From NCBI GenBank assembly GCA_029204225.1, contig CM055097.1:72965716-73029715 (forward strand): DNA of 64,000 nucleotides, in the 5' to 3' direction. Origin of the DNA: Diphasiastrum complanatum (taxonomy: Eukaryota; Streptophyta; Lycopodiopsida; Lycopodiales; Lycopodiaceae). The notes under the pieces were generated by a model. That model saw only the letters and a program-made list of their open reading frames with translations. It searched no databases and was not told the origin of the DNA. Positions 43,719-56,740 of the stretch are shown in pieces (the first letter of the stretch is position 1; each line of letters begins with the position of its first letter). The position numbers were made by a program, and so were the translations under genes.

Positions 43719-44900
43719 ATGGAGCTTTCGCAAATAATGTTCCACATACTGAAAAAAAGGACCCCAAAGCTAGACTTACCTAAGTACGATGGTAACACTG
43801 ATCCTCAGAGATTTCTCCAAGTCTTTGAGAACGCCTGTGACATGTATGGCGAGACATCATCAAAGGCCATGGTACAGCTCTTCTCGATGACCATGATCGA
43901 TCGCGCACGAGAGTGATTTTTTAACCTTGATTGTGAAGATAAACGTGACTGGTTACTCTTGAAAGAGGCATTTATCAAACGGTTCAAGCCTTTTTGCTTG
44001 ATAGAAAGTCTTTGTCAAACTAAGTAATATCAAAATGACAAAAGACAAAAAAGTACGTGACTATATCGAACGATTTAAACGATTAAAAAGTTAGGTACAA
44101 GAGCAACCTACCGAGTCCATGCTCATCATTTGGTTCCTCGTTGGACTTCCCCGATGGATCAGACGTGAACTTCATTCCAATGATGAATATACATCATTGA
44201 ACAAGCCATGTCTGATGCCATTTGAGAAGAAGACGAGGGCTCAGGATGTTAAGGAACCACAAGAATGATGAGCACATTGTGCTGTCCAAGAAGCTCGACC
44301 AAACGATGACACACAAGAATAGTTATGGAAAACACAGATGGAATTGCTTATTCAGCAACACCAACAATAGATGGAGAAACTCACAAAAGAGTTTCAAAAC
44401 ACTCTTAAGTCTATCCAAAGTTTGATGCCAGGTCAGTTTACCCACTGGCCAGATCCATATACAAGAGTTGCCCAGACACATGAACCTCAACAACAGCTGG
44501 CACTCTTAGGACCACCACCATGAGGACAACATGATCTAGGAGCACAAAAAAATCGACACCCTTGAGAGTCTGCACACACACACCTGGTAGAAAACTCCTA
44601 CGATCAATCATATCATCATGATACATCAATTCCATCATCTGCCATCACCAGTATCAAACCAACAACTCATGCTCGTGCAAACAAGCTGAGTATTCCACAC
44701 CACAAGAAAACCCAACTCAGCTAGCCATCCAAGATGGTTACGCTATCGCCACCGGACCCATGAGCAACCATTGTGTTATCTGTGGCGAAACAGGACATTT
44801 TATGGCTAACTATAAAGTTAAAAACCAATACCATGTAGAATGTCCCGACTGTATTCGCAAACACAGCTTCAAAGACTGTCCTAAACAACCTAAATTGTGA
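43719..44900 (+). pseudogene. Ty3/gypsy gag (element H), broken
   Basis: 43,719-43,916 encodes KLDLPKYDGNTDPQRFLQVF and SKAMVQLFSMTMIDRARE, then a TGA (43,914) where the family normally has Trp, and in the same frame FFNLDCEDKRDWLLLKEAF. Further frames cover the rest of the capsid, and at about 44,770-44,895 CVICGETGHFMANY (the last Cys of the knuckle replaced by Tyr) and CPDCIRKHSFKDC occur. No protease or pol follows. A short repeat TGTGAAGATAAACGTG occurs at 43,931 and at 44,896, where homology stops, so the pol may have been lost by deletion. Confidence 0.75.
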
Positions 44901-45087
44901 AGATAAACGTGCTGAACTAAAACATCTGTGATAGATTGACGAACAATCAAAACTTTAAAATCCATTATCTTTCCTTTCCAAGAACTTCTATATATGTTAT
45001 CTGATCTTTTTCTTTTCCAGAACACGTCTTTTGAAGATGGATGCATCAATACCCATTGATACTTTCGATATATTCTAGGTATCCATT

Positions 45088-45171
<84 letters not shown>

Positions 45172-45365
45172 ATAATGAGATTGAGCATGTGATAGATCAA
45201 GGGATTTTCCTAGGTTTTGGAAAGAAATTCTTGATGCTTGTTCCATGCCAATGGCCTCTCAATGGCCATTTCTTACAAAGTAAGCAATTCAATTTTTTTT
45301 ATAGGGTTATAGAAGATCTAAGTGTCTCTGAGAAGGTAGTTGAAGGGTTTGATTCCAAGGTTGGA
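44901..45365. other. no recognised gene; (CT)38 array
   Basis: Contains a pure CT array at 45,093-45,168 and otherwise unassigned sequence leading to a segment duplicated on the other side of element B. Confidence 0.5.
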
Positions 45366-45509
45366 TCTTCGCTTTCAACCTTTTCTCCATTTATCTTCTA
45401 GGTTGGTACCCATAGTAGCAACTAGGTCTATTATTTCATTTCATGGGGCCATTGTAATTGCAAAAGAGACCTTAGAAATCAAAGTAAAAGGACACTTGGC
45501 CTAGAGGGC
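45366..45509 (+). repeat. ~145-bp flanking duplication, left copy
   Basis: It reads CTTTCAACCTTTTCTCCAT through GGCCTAGAGGGC and recurs with few changes at 50,281-50,426, on the far side of element B. It is much longer than the 5-bp duplication made by integration, so it arose in another way. Confidence 0.8.
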
Positions 45510-45722
45510 TGTGAGAAATTGTCAACTAGTTTGATCTAGTTCATTTGGCAATTTAGGCCAATATGCATAGAGATAAACTTTATAAAGTTATTTTTAGTCT
45601 AAGTTCATTTGAATTATCACTTTTGGAAAGTGTGGAGTTTGGGAAGATTCAAATTTGAGTATTTTGGTACATTGAATCTAGTCTATTTGTGAGTAAGATT
45701 TTAGATCTAGAAGTTTCCAATG

Positions 45723-48700
45723 TCTTCATGTTTGGTCACTAATGTTGGAGATATTGATCCTTCGTGGATTGATCATGTGGAGGAAGCTCACACATGACTT
45801 TTTACAAAGAGTATTTCACATCTTTGTTGGCATATGGAGATGACAAGAGGGTAATCTACATGACCAATGATGGCAAATCAAAGAGATTGGCACAATTCCT
45901 ATTTTTCTCTCTACAAATAGAAATGTTCATTTGAAGGATGTTTTGTTCATACCTTCCATTACTAAGAACTTACTTAGTTTTAGCCAAATGATAAGCAAGG
46001 GTCTTAAGGTTGAGTTTCATGGTGATACATGCTTGATCAAGAAAAAAGATATTGTGATTGCAATAGGTAAAAGACAAGGGAAGTTAGTCCAACTAGATGC
46101 TTGTGTTATTGCTAACCAAGTTGGATGTGTGGCAAGAGAGCCGATGTCAATTCAAGAAATTTGGCACAAGAGGATGGGGCATCTCAACTTCAAGTCCTTG
46201 GATGTAATGGCAAAAAATCAAGTTGTGATTGGTCTTCCAAAGTCCTTAACTAGCATCAATCATGTTTGTGAACCATGTGCTTTGTCAAAGTCACATAGAT
46301 TATCTTATACTAGATCTACATCTAGATCTACTATGCCTTTCAAGTTGTACATTTGGGTATTTATGGTGTTACTACTATTAGCAACAGAGGAGTTAAGATG
46401 TATGTAACTTTATTGATGATTTTAGTAGATTTTGCTGGGTATATCTACTAAAGAGCAAGGATGAAGTGTATGATGTCTTTGTCAAATTCAAGATTGCAAG
46501 GGAGGTCCAATTCTCTACAATGATCAAGTGCTTGAGGAGTGACAATGGTGGTGAGTATATCTCTACCAAGTTTAAGGCTTTTTGGGATGGGTATGGGATC
46601 AAGAGAGAGTACGCAAGTCCAAGGACAACACAACAAAATGGAGTTTCCGAGAGGAAAATGGATTGGTCGAGAGGAAGAATTGAACCTGTTGTGACGGTCC
46701 TAAAGCTATGAGATTGGGTGCTAATCTTCCAAAACCATTTTGGATCGAGCTTTGTTGTGTGGTAACTTTCTATGCAATAGGTGGATGAGTGTTTTATTAG
46801 ATGGAAAGATCTCTTTTGAAATGTTATTTGGAATAAGGCCAAGTGTTAAGTTTTTTAGAACTTTTGGATGCACTTGCTATATCAACATAACATGTACACT
46901 TGATGATAGGACAACGGAGGATCCATCATCAAGGAAAGGTATATTTTTTGGCTATAGTGAGGTCAGTAAAGCCTACAAGGTTTATATTACAGCTTCTACT
47001 AATAAAGTGGTCATTGGAAGAGATGTCATTTTTGATGAGGGAAATATTCCAAAGGTGTCTTTAATTAATGGTGTTGTGGATGGATCTAACATTCTTGATG
47101 TTGATGACATGGATGTTACTTTGAATGATGTTGATGAAGGGCTTTCATCAAGTCAAAAGCCAAGGAGGACATCAAGGCAAAGGCAAACACCTTCAAGGCT
47201 CACATATGATGAGAAAGGTAAGCAAGTTGTTGGAGGTACAAACTATGATCTCCTAACCTCTTTTGATGAACCTACATGTGTAGATGAGGCAATACAAAAA
47301 GAGGAGTGGATCCAAGCAATGGATCTTGAGTATCAAGCTCTTATGAAAACAATACATGGAGGTTGGTGGAATTATCTAAGGACAAGAAAGCTTTTGGATG
47401 CAAGTGGATCTTCAAAGTGTAGACAAACAAAGACGGATCAATCAATAAACATAAGGCAAGGTTGGTGGCTAAAGGATATGCACAAGAACAAGGTATTGAC
47501 TATGATGACACCTTTGCACCCGTGACAAAGATGGTAAACATTCGGGTCATCATCTCTCTTGCAACTCTTTTTGGTTGGGATCTATGGCAATTGGACATAG
47601 CTAATGCATTCTTGAATGGTGATCTTGAGGAGGAAGTGTACATGGAGCATAGGAGGTCATATACCACCGTTAGGGGCGTGTCCAACATATACGTCCAATA
47701 GGGCAAGACAATGTGACAAGAGTGCTTCGGCACGATCCACAGCCATGGCGAGCCTAACACAGCATAGGGACCCTGTCAGCAGGCCCCATGTTGGGTCCCA
47801 ACATGCAGTCAGGGCCCAACGTGGAGCCAAGGTGAAAGGCCACATTAGTGCCATATGGCCGACACTTGGCAGTGTGCATGCTACCGGTCCTCACACTGGG
47901 CTAGGAGGGGCTTACTCCACATCGGAGAGTAGGCAAGGTTGGGTGGATCAGTTAGTGTTTGCCCTACTATGGTGTTTAGATCTCTAACAAGTTACGAGCC
48001 CGTAACCAGTGCCAAATCCTAGAGAACACAAGAGGTCAGATACCATAGTTAGGGGCATATCCAGCGTACACGTTCAACATGGAAAGATAGTGTGAGTAGT
48101 GTGCCCCGGCACGGTACATAGCAATGGTGGGCCTAACATAGCATAAGGACCTTGTCAGCAAGATAGGGCCCCACGTTGGGTCCTGACGTGCAGTGCCACG
48201 TGGCTGACACTTGGCAGTATGCATGCTACTAGTCCTCACACTAGGCTAGGAGGGGCTTACTCCATATCGGGGAGTAGGCAAGGTTGGGTGGATCAATTAG
48301 TGTTTGCCCTACTGTGGTGTTTAGATCTCTAACATATGACAAGCCGAATCATGCTTGTTTTATACAAAAGAGTTTGTATGGGCTTAAGCAAGCACCAAGG
48401 ATTTGGTATGCTAAGCCTCAATTTTTTTCATGCGAGTGAAAAATCTTCATAGAGAGCTTGCTTGCACAGGAGCTTAACACATTTCTACTCTCTCTCAAAA
48501 CTTTGTTATGAGTGAGTATGATCATTTACTTTGTTTTAGATTTGTTGGACATTATGTTACTATTCTTCTAATCTATGTGGATGATATCATATTGAGTGGA
48601 GGCAACAATCAAGATATTGATGATATCAAGATTGCACTCAAGGAGGAGTTTGATGTGCATGATCTTGGACATTTGCATTATATCTTGGGAATAGAAGTGT

Positions 48701-49535
48701 TTAGATCTTCTCAATCTACTTTCATTTGTCCAAAGAAGTATGCTAACTCTATTCTAAAAAGATTTTGTATGGTAGATGCTAAGTCTTGTGATACACCTAT
48801 GGAGTCAAATGTAAAGCTCACTATAAGAGGTAATGAAAGATCCTTCGAGGACATTACTCTCTATAGGAAGCTAGTTGGTTCACTTATATATCTAACCATC
48901 ACAAGACCTGATCTAAGCTATTGTGTTGGTAGATTAAGCCAATTTATGCAAGATCCTAGTGCAGAGCATTGGAAGCTAGGCAAGAGGGCATTGAGATACA
49001 CCTTGAGAATAAGAGATTTTGGCATTGTTTACAATGGATCATCACCTAATTTGTTTGGATTTTCGGATTCAGATGCAGGAGATCAAATGGATAGGAAGTC
49101 CATAAGTGCACATGCTATCTTTATAGGTGATGGAGCTATCTCATGGATGTCAAAAAAACAAGCTCATTGTCATCTTGTGAGGCCGAGTACAAAGCACTTA
49201 CATCATGCACAAAGGAGATGTTATCGATCAAAAAGATGTTGAAGAATTTTCACTTGTTGGATTTTTTAGAGAGTCCAATCATCTTTTGTGACAGCCTATC
49301 AGCCCAAAGATTGGCAAGTAATCCTATCTTTCATGCAAGGAGCAAACATATTGAGATGACATCTCATTTTGTGAGGGAACAAGTCATGGCAAAGGAAGTG
49401 GAGCTTCAACATGTCTCATCAAGGGAGTGTGTAGCTGATATTTTCACCAAAGCACTTGGAAAGATTTGTTTACAAAGCATAGAACATCACTTGGTGTACT
49501 GTCAAAGTCTATGCTTAAACCAGTTGAAGAGGGAG
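45723..49535 (+). pseudogene. element B gag-pol remnant (protease to RNase H)
   Basis: Collinear with residues ~295-1316 of element A, with many breaks. The first sign is GDIDPSWID (protease, about 45,745). It continues with MKDVLFIPSITKNLLSFSQM and IWHKRMGHLNFKSLDVM (45,931-46,407), CLRSDNGGEYISTKF and TTQQNGVSERK (46,466-46,711; the integrase Asp and Glu are kept), GYSEVSKAYKVYI (46,740-47,525), [21 protein letters not shown] and [19 protein letters not shown] (47,462-47,650), then after the insertion SLYGLKQAPRIWYAK, LIYVDDIILSGG (48,508 on), GFSDSD and SSCEAEYKALTSCTKEM and VADIFTKALGK (to 49,535). Frame breaks and a small extra segment at about 48,415-48,470 make it non-functional. Confidence 0.88.
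47652..48332 (+). mobile_element. insertion made of two ~300-340-bp direct repeats (TRIM-like)
   Basis: It interrupts the RT of element B. Copy 1 is 47,652-47,989, copy 2 is 48,031-48,332, both running from AGGTCA.ATACCA to GGTGTTTAGATCTCTAACA. Copy 2 lacks about 35 bp found in copy 1. The 41-bp spacer contains GTTACGAGCCCGTAAC, a 6-bp stem. Host sequence resumes after CATA, also present just before the insertion (47,648-47,651 and 48,333-48,336), a possible 4-bp target duplication. Two near-terminal repeats around a tiny spacer resemble a terminal-repeat retrotransposon in miniature, but no TG start or standard primer site is visible, so a transposed tandem dimer is the alternative. Confidence 0.6.
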
Positions 49536-50196
<661 letters not shown>

Positions 50197-50280
50197 TTGT
50201 CAATGATGCTAGATGTGTTGTAGTTCATAACCAAAGATCAAAGGAAAATTTTGGATCTTAGTGATATGATATAGAATTAA

Positions 50281-50426
50281 ATCTTCACTTTCAACCTTTT
50301 CTCCATTTCTCTACTAGGTTGATCCCCATAGTAGCAACTAGGTCTATTATTTCAATTCATGGGGCCATTGTAATTGCAAAAGAGGCCTTAGAAATCAAAT
50401 TAAAAGGACACTTGGCCTAGAGGGCT
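50281..50426 (+). repeat. ~145-bp flanking duplication, right copy
   Basis: Partner of 45,366-45,509. It is followed by AGGAATGTGAGAAAATATG, whose TGTGAGAAA equals the first bases of the B LTR that follow the left copy. Confidence 0.8.
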
Positions 50427-51796
50427 AGGAATGTGAGAAAATATGTTTGAAGAGAACTATACAACATGTTCAATGTGATGAAAAATGTGTCTTGTATATA
50501 CAAAAATTTCTCAAAAAATCTGCAAGCTATCAAAGTTCCAATACATATTGGTGTGTTTTGAGCATAGTAAGAGTTAAGACATAACTCTCAAGGGTCAACA
50601 CCCTTTGATCTAATCTAGAGGTCATTAATTCAAGATATAACACTTAGATCCAACTATGTGCTAGACCAAATTAGTCGCCTCTCTAATATCACAAATGTCT
50701 GCACATGGATCTCAAAGCTTAGAGAAGGTTAAACACATCTAAAGGAGATCAATACATTAGAGAATGAGTTGAGAGTGGAAACCATGATACATTGAAGTCA
50801 AAATTGGAAGATACATATTGTATACTAAACTTCTTCAACTACTTCAATTGAGAAATAAATCTATATGCTAATCTAGAACAATTACTACCAAACGACTAAG
50901 CTATCTCAATCCCATTATCTTAGGTAGATATTGAGTCAAGATCTTTTTTTCACTATTGTACTAATTTGATCTTACAGTTGCATATCTAGGCAAGGTTCAA
51001 GTTAATTTAAGTGACTAGTCTATTTGCCCTATTTGAGAGTTTGCCTCCCCATATCTAGCTACACCTAATTGAAAGGCCAAACATTGACATATTGACTTGA
51101 AAATTGTAACACACCTAAGACCAAGTGCTTGGCTTAGACTCAACTTTGTAATTACTAGTGCAATTGCCATAGTACTAAGATTAGTGAAGTCAGACCACTA
51201 CAAGTTGCAAAAACGATGAAGCCCCCTTTTTATACGAAGAAGCCATACAATATGACTATACTAATACAAAATATCTCTAATCATACTTTAGGATGAGCAA
51301 GCATGCTGACAATCTAGAAACATTTGCCCCTTCATATAAATGAGTTGTAGCTTTGATTCTCATGCTTGTTTCACCTTCAGTTCTCATGTCTTTGACATTT
51401 TCTTGAGTTGTGAAGTTAGCTTCTTGTCTATAATTGTATTGTGCATCATTTCTATTGATTGGAGTGGTCTCATAAGGAGGACAAATGCTAAAAATCTAAT
51501 ATGCAATCTATTAGCCACCACTTGGGCTATTCCAATGATCCAAAAACGGCCAAATCTAGTCTATGAATTCAAAAATCAGAATTGATCAAGTTTGTATACC
51601 TATTTAGGGTTTTTATCTACAAAAGATCCAATCTACAAATGCAAGAAACTCAATTTTGGTGTAGAATCCTCTCTAGCATGCTCTAGTCTTGATATCTTCA
51701 CCAAATTGTCGATAGATGTGATTGCCTCCTTCATAACCTGAAACACAAGTTGTGATACCATGTGAAATATTTGGGATCAATTCAGATCCAAATCTA
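50427..51796. other. no recognised gene
   Basis: AT-rich sequence, no TE domain or repeat recognised. Short frames only. Confidence 0.35.
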
Positions 51797-53003
51797 CTAT
51801 ATTCCATTATGTGAATTCAGTTTGGAAGTACCTTCACCTTCAATTTTTGGTGAGCTGTTGTCTCCAAGGTGAACGAACTTCTTGGTGTTGTAGGTCGAAT
51901 AGTCGATAAACCATTCTTGATGGCATGTCATGTGTTGCGTTGCTCCAAAGTCGAGGAACCAATCCTTTGATTGTTCGACGTGGTGATGGTTCACCATGAA
52001 GGCTTCTTGCTCTGCATCGTCAATGACATTCTATTGTGTTGATTACATAGGCTTGCTGATCTGGCTACTTCTTCTTGTCGTTCTTGAACTTCAAGATTCG
52101 ATAGTCCTGGATGTCGTGGTTTGTCCTCTTGCAGTAGTTGTAGAATAATCTCTTTTTGCTCTGATCAGGTTGCTGATTCCGGGACTTCTATGACTACTTC
52201 TAATTGTTGTCGAATTGTCGGCGGAAAACTTTCTTCTTTTGATGCTTCTTAGTATTCTTCTTAAAGAATAATGCTTGTGAGTCGTTGATGGAGAACGAGG
52301 ATGATCCATTCCTTATTGTATCCTCCTATAACGTTATATCTGAGTGTGTAGTTATCATAATCACCCAATTTTCGTATGAGGATGACAAACTAGAAAATAA
52401 GGTCATTACAACGTCAGAGTCTTCGATCACTGAACCTATTGTCATCATCTGTTCCATCAGAGTCTTGAATTGATTAATGTAATTTTGAACAGAATCACCT
52501 TCTGACATTCTGAGAGAGAACTTTCTCCTTAGATGCAGCTTCGAAGTGACATCTCTCACTTCGTATAGTGTATTCAATATATCTCAAGCATCTTTCAAGG
52601 ATTGAGCTTGTCTGATATGGCCAATCTATGTGTCGTAAGGGTGATCAAGGCTTCCATTTGGAAATGACTTGCTCATTGACACTGAGAATTATTCGGTTCT
52701 AGTTTCTCAAAGTTTTTTGGCCATCAGTACTACTCTCATCTTGAACTTCCACAAGTGGTAATTTGAACCCTCGAGTTTGTCTACCATTAGAGCAGACTCT
52801 GGTTGCGAATCCATTTGGAATTTTAGGATGAGTGTATGCAGATAGTGTATTGTGTGACTGAAAACTATTATAACAAAAGTCTACACTATATCAGAACTAT
52901 TGTTTTGATAATGTACATTTTAATGATAATATCTAAACGCTTTGATACCAGGCTAAATCTCTGATACCATGTATCAGATAAATAGAGAGATACTTCTGAT
53001 ACC
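51797..53003 (-). pseudogene. copia element J, inverted 5' half: gag and protease
   Basis: On the minus strand, 52,577-52,326 encodes LRRKFSLRMSEGDSVQNYIN and LFSSLSSSYENWV (UBN2-type gag). Downstream, 51,997-51,797 encodes WFLDFGATQHMTCHQEWF (protease; DFGAT instead of DSGAT) and VHLGDNSSPKIEGEG. No intact zinc knuckle was found. In the leader three copies of a primer-site-like TGGTATCA(A/G)A word lie at about 52,950, 52,983 and 53,005 (minus), and the LTR end precedes the last one. It faces away from the IN-RT half at 53.6-55.7 kb. Confidence 0.75.
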
Positions 53004-53215
53004 ATGATGAAATTTGAGGCAATGCGTGTCGCGACAGTGAGAAGCGAGAAAAATCCTCGGTGCATGCAACTACATATATCGTATTCAGATCAGATTCGAA
53101 TGAATCAAAATCTGTCTTACTTGATTACAACTTCGAAGTCACTAGATCAAAACCATCGATTTGATAGTCATGCACGAATTTACTGAATTATAGATTTAGA
53201 TTTTACGTGCGGAAG
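53004..53215 (-). repeat. LTR end of element J, inverted copy
   Basis: About 210 bp matching in reverse complement 56,530-56,740. In minus orientation it ends TTTCATCA directly before TGGTATCAGA, the expected LTR/primer-site boundary. Confidence 0.75.
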
Positions 53216-53589
53216 TGTAAAGCTTCTGTAGGTTGTTGCAAAAAATAGTGTATTTCTACAAACGTTGCAAAGACAATGTATTTCTGCAGACTGATAGAAA
53301 ACTCTGATTTGTTAAAGTCGTTGAAGATGGGCAGGTCTTCAATGTTCTTTAAATTTTTGAACTTGATGTTCGAATGTGAAAAAACAATATGATTGGTTAC
53401 CCTTTAGTCTTTGTCCATGGATGAAGATCAGTCGAAAGCCTGACATAGTCATCCTTCAAATAGTTTGGTTGTTTGATTTATGTAATTCCTATAGGTATTA
53501 GATGAGCAGACATAGAACCAAAGGAGGTTGCATCTGACCCTAGATCAGTGACAAAAAATGTGTAGGAAAAAATCTTGAAATGAAAATAA

Positions 53590-55706
53590 TATCACCAAGG
53601 AGAAAATTGTGAATTTAATTTCCAACAAGTTGCAGACAGACAAGAAGATTAAAGAACTAAGGAGCGACAATGGTGGCAAATACATCTCGAATAAATTCAA
53701 AGACTATTGCTCGGCCAACGACATCGAACAACAGCTTGTTGTTTCTTATTCTCCATAGTCGAATGGACTGGCAGAAATGACGAATAGGACCTTAGTCAAA
53801 TCTACCAAATGAATGATAACTCATGCTTCATTGCCCAAATGGTTCTGGCAACATGCTGTTTCAACATCAACTTACGTGCATAATCAATGTATAACTAAAG
53901 GCCTCCCTGACAACAAAACACCTCATGAAGTCTAGATAGGATCCAAGCCTTCATTGAATCATTTGAGAGTATTTGGATGCACTACCTATGCTCATGTCTT
54001 GAAGTACAACAGAAAGAAACTAGACGAGCATTCATTCAAAACTAATTTTGTTGGCTACCGTGTTTCTAATGGAATGTATAGATTGTACAATATAGATACC
54101 TATAAACTAACAGGGATGTGGCTTTGAAGGGCAAGGACCAGATGCAATCGACTATTTCTACCCCAACAATTGATTCTTTTCAGAAGACAATTTCTATTTG
54201 TTCTAGTAGTCACTCTGTATAGTCAGACCTAGAAGAAGAAGAAGAAACTGCAACATAGGAGCAGTCGAATCAGCTGACACAAAGTCGAGTTTCAAAGCTA
54301 GAAACTTCAACTAGAAGATCAACTTGACTTTGAACTCAGCCTGTTTGATACACTAATGCATTCACTCACTATTCTATTCAAGAGCCAACCACAGTTGAGG
54401 AAGCTATGTCACAAGCAAATTCGGATCTCTAGAGAGAAGCAAGGGACAAGGAGTACGACTTGTTGCTAAGGAACAACACATGGACTATCACCGAGCTACC
54501 AGCAGACAAAAAAGTAATCGACTGCAAATGGTCTTCAAGATCAAATATAATGCAGACGACAATATCAATAGAAGGAAAGCTTGACTTGTGGCCAGGGGAT
54601 TTTCACAAGTTCCCAATATCGACTACTTTGAAACTTTCAGTCCAATTGTCAAGCACATCTCTATTCGATTGTTACTTTCGTATGTTGCTACAACAAATCT
54701 TGAGATACACTAGATGGATGTACAAATAGCATTTCTCAATGGAGTTATCGAGGAGGAAATCTATATGACCCAACCAGAAGGCTACATCCTCAATGGTCGA
54801 GAAGATCAGGTACATAAACTCCATAAAGCTTCATATGTTCTAAAGCAATCATCTAGAGCATGGTAATTGCAAGTTTGTACATATTCCCATGGATCCAAGT
54901 CTTAAATTATCCAAGGAGCAATGCCCTTAGACTAATGAGCAATGCCCTTAGACTAATGAGCAATGCCCTTAGACTAATGAGGGGAAGGCAAAACTGAATG
55001 GGTATTCATACCAATCAATTACCGGATCTCTGATGTATACAATGATCTCAACTAGGCCAGATCTTGTATATGCCATCAATTCCTTGAGTCAATCCATGAC
55101 CAACCCTGGTACGATCCACGGGAAAGCTCATTTTTTAGTAATCAGGTATGTACGAGCTACTATCAACCTATGTATCTACTATGGTGATGATAATTCATCC
55201 GATATCCATACTTCATGGATATACAGATGCGAATTGGGCATGCGATGTCGACGTCAGAAAATTGACTTCTGAATTTGTCTTCTTGTTTAATAACGGTCCA
55301 ATGTCTTGGAACAGTTGAAAAAAGACCTCCATCACAATGTCATCCACCGAATCCGAATACATTGTTGTCTCTCAAGACACGAAAGAGGCAATATGGTTCA
55401 GAAACTTATTGTTTGATATTGGTCTCAAATAGTCTGTTCCAACAATGATAGAATGTGATAATCAGAGTGCTATCGCATTATTGATCAATCCTAGAATTCA
55501 TTCTAGAATCAAACACATCGAAATTAAATATCACTACATTAGGAGGAAGATACTCAACAAGGAGGTAAGTCTGAAATTTTGCAAAATATAGTGCATGGCA
55601 GTTGACATATTCATGAAAGGATTAAATCATGAAGCACACAAGAATTTTTGTGCTATCTTGAACTTGCAAATCAAGGCATTCAAGGATCTAGATAAAGGGG
55701 GAGTGT
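53590..55706 (+). pseudogene. copia element J, 3' half: integrase, RT, RNase H
   Basis: Plus-strand frames in order: VNLISNKLQTDKKIKELRSDNGG with the second integrase Asp, SNGLAEMTNRTLV (the catalytic Glu is present in LAEM), LRVFGCTTYAHVLKYNRKKL and NFVGYRVSNGMYRLY. Then come LLRNNTWTITELPADKKVIDCKW (54,460), frame-shifted RT with NGVIEEEIYMTQPEGY near 54,750, TRPDLVYAINSLSQSM (55,033), and the RNase H end with AVDIFMKGLNHEAHKNF (55,595). A triplicated 26-bp stretch around GAGCAATGCCCTTAGACTAAT lies at about 54,913-54,978. Most of the RT core with YVDD is deleted. A purine tract AAAGGGGGAGTG precedes the 3' LTR. Confidence 0.8.
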
Positions 55707-56740
55707 TGGATTCCTATCCTCTCCATCCCTATCTTTCTTCTAGTCTAGATCCATTCTCTAACTGTCGTAAATACTTGTACAGTCGCATGCTTTGTAGAAC
55801 TATACATGTTTTCTGACAGTCTGTAGAAATACAAAAAAATTCACAACAATGTCCTGATGACTCAAAATTGTTTGGCTCTCTTGAAACCATTTGGCATTTG
55901 CCATGTTAAATATTTCGATGACTTTGACTTTCGACCACTCAGTCATTCTGCCACATCAAAAGTCTGCCATCTCAAATATTTTCTATTTGACTTTCGAGCT
56001 CGCAAGCTGGTCCTCTGTCAACTTCAATTCAACTCGAACCAAAGGCAGCTCAACCATACCATCGTCACGATTGGGTAGGTTCTCCAACAGAATCAGATGT
56101 TGTCCGAAAGACAACATCACATAGTGCCTCAATCTAATTTGCAATGTACAGATTAATCATTCTTCTAATTAGCTAGCCATCTGTATAAATACCTATCAAC
56201 TTATAAGCTGAAAAGTTTTCTGAAATCTATAATAGCTGAATCGTTGATCTACATGATCAGTGATTGAACATCCTGAGCGCAATTGTTTTGTTCTTTCTCT
56301 CTGTTACTATAGAGTATTGTCTTAGAAAGAATGTGACTCTCTTTATATTCAGACTGTTATCATTCTCGACTATATAATATTCATTCCAGAATTTGAGTCA
56401 TGTATGCAGTGAATGAATGTTTATTTTATTCATGTTCAGATAGATTCATGCTTGCAAATTAATTATTCGTAGATTAAATTATTCGTGTGATTGGTAGCAT
56501 AAGATCACCTAGAAATTTTACGCTTACGCACATAAAATCTAAATCTATAATTCAGTGAATTTGTGCATGTCTATGAAATGGTTTGTTTCGATTTAGTGAC
56601 TTCAAAGCTGTAATCAAGTAAGATAGATTTCGATTCATTTGAATCTGATCTGAATAAGATATATGTAGTTGCATGCACTGAGGATTCCGCTCACTTGTCA
56701 CTGTTGTGACACGCATTGTCTCGAATCCCAACATGATTGA
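55707..56740 (+). repeat. element J 3' LTR
   Basis: Begins TGTTGGATTCC right after the purine tract. The last ~210 bp match the inverted LTR end at 53,004-53,215. TATA-like TATAAATACC at about 56,195. Confidence 0.65.

Noticed and set aside
45093-45168. CT array as the tail of another LINE copy
   Set aside because: Neither the 3' hairpin nor the AATAAAG motif precedes it, and no ORF1/5' UTR follows.
47652-48332. Assignment as a Cassandra-type or standard TRIM element
   Set aside because: No 5S-like sequence, TG...CA ends or initiator-Met primer site could be seen; I kept only a TRIM-like description.
53004-56740. The 210-bp inverted repeat as termini of a DNA transposon
   Set aside because: Both copies are LTR ends: one joins a primer site, and the other ends an LTR that follows a purine tract and RNase H.
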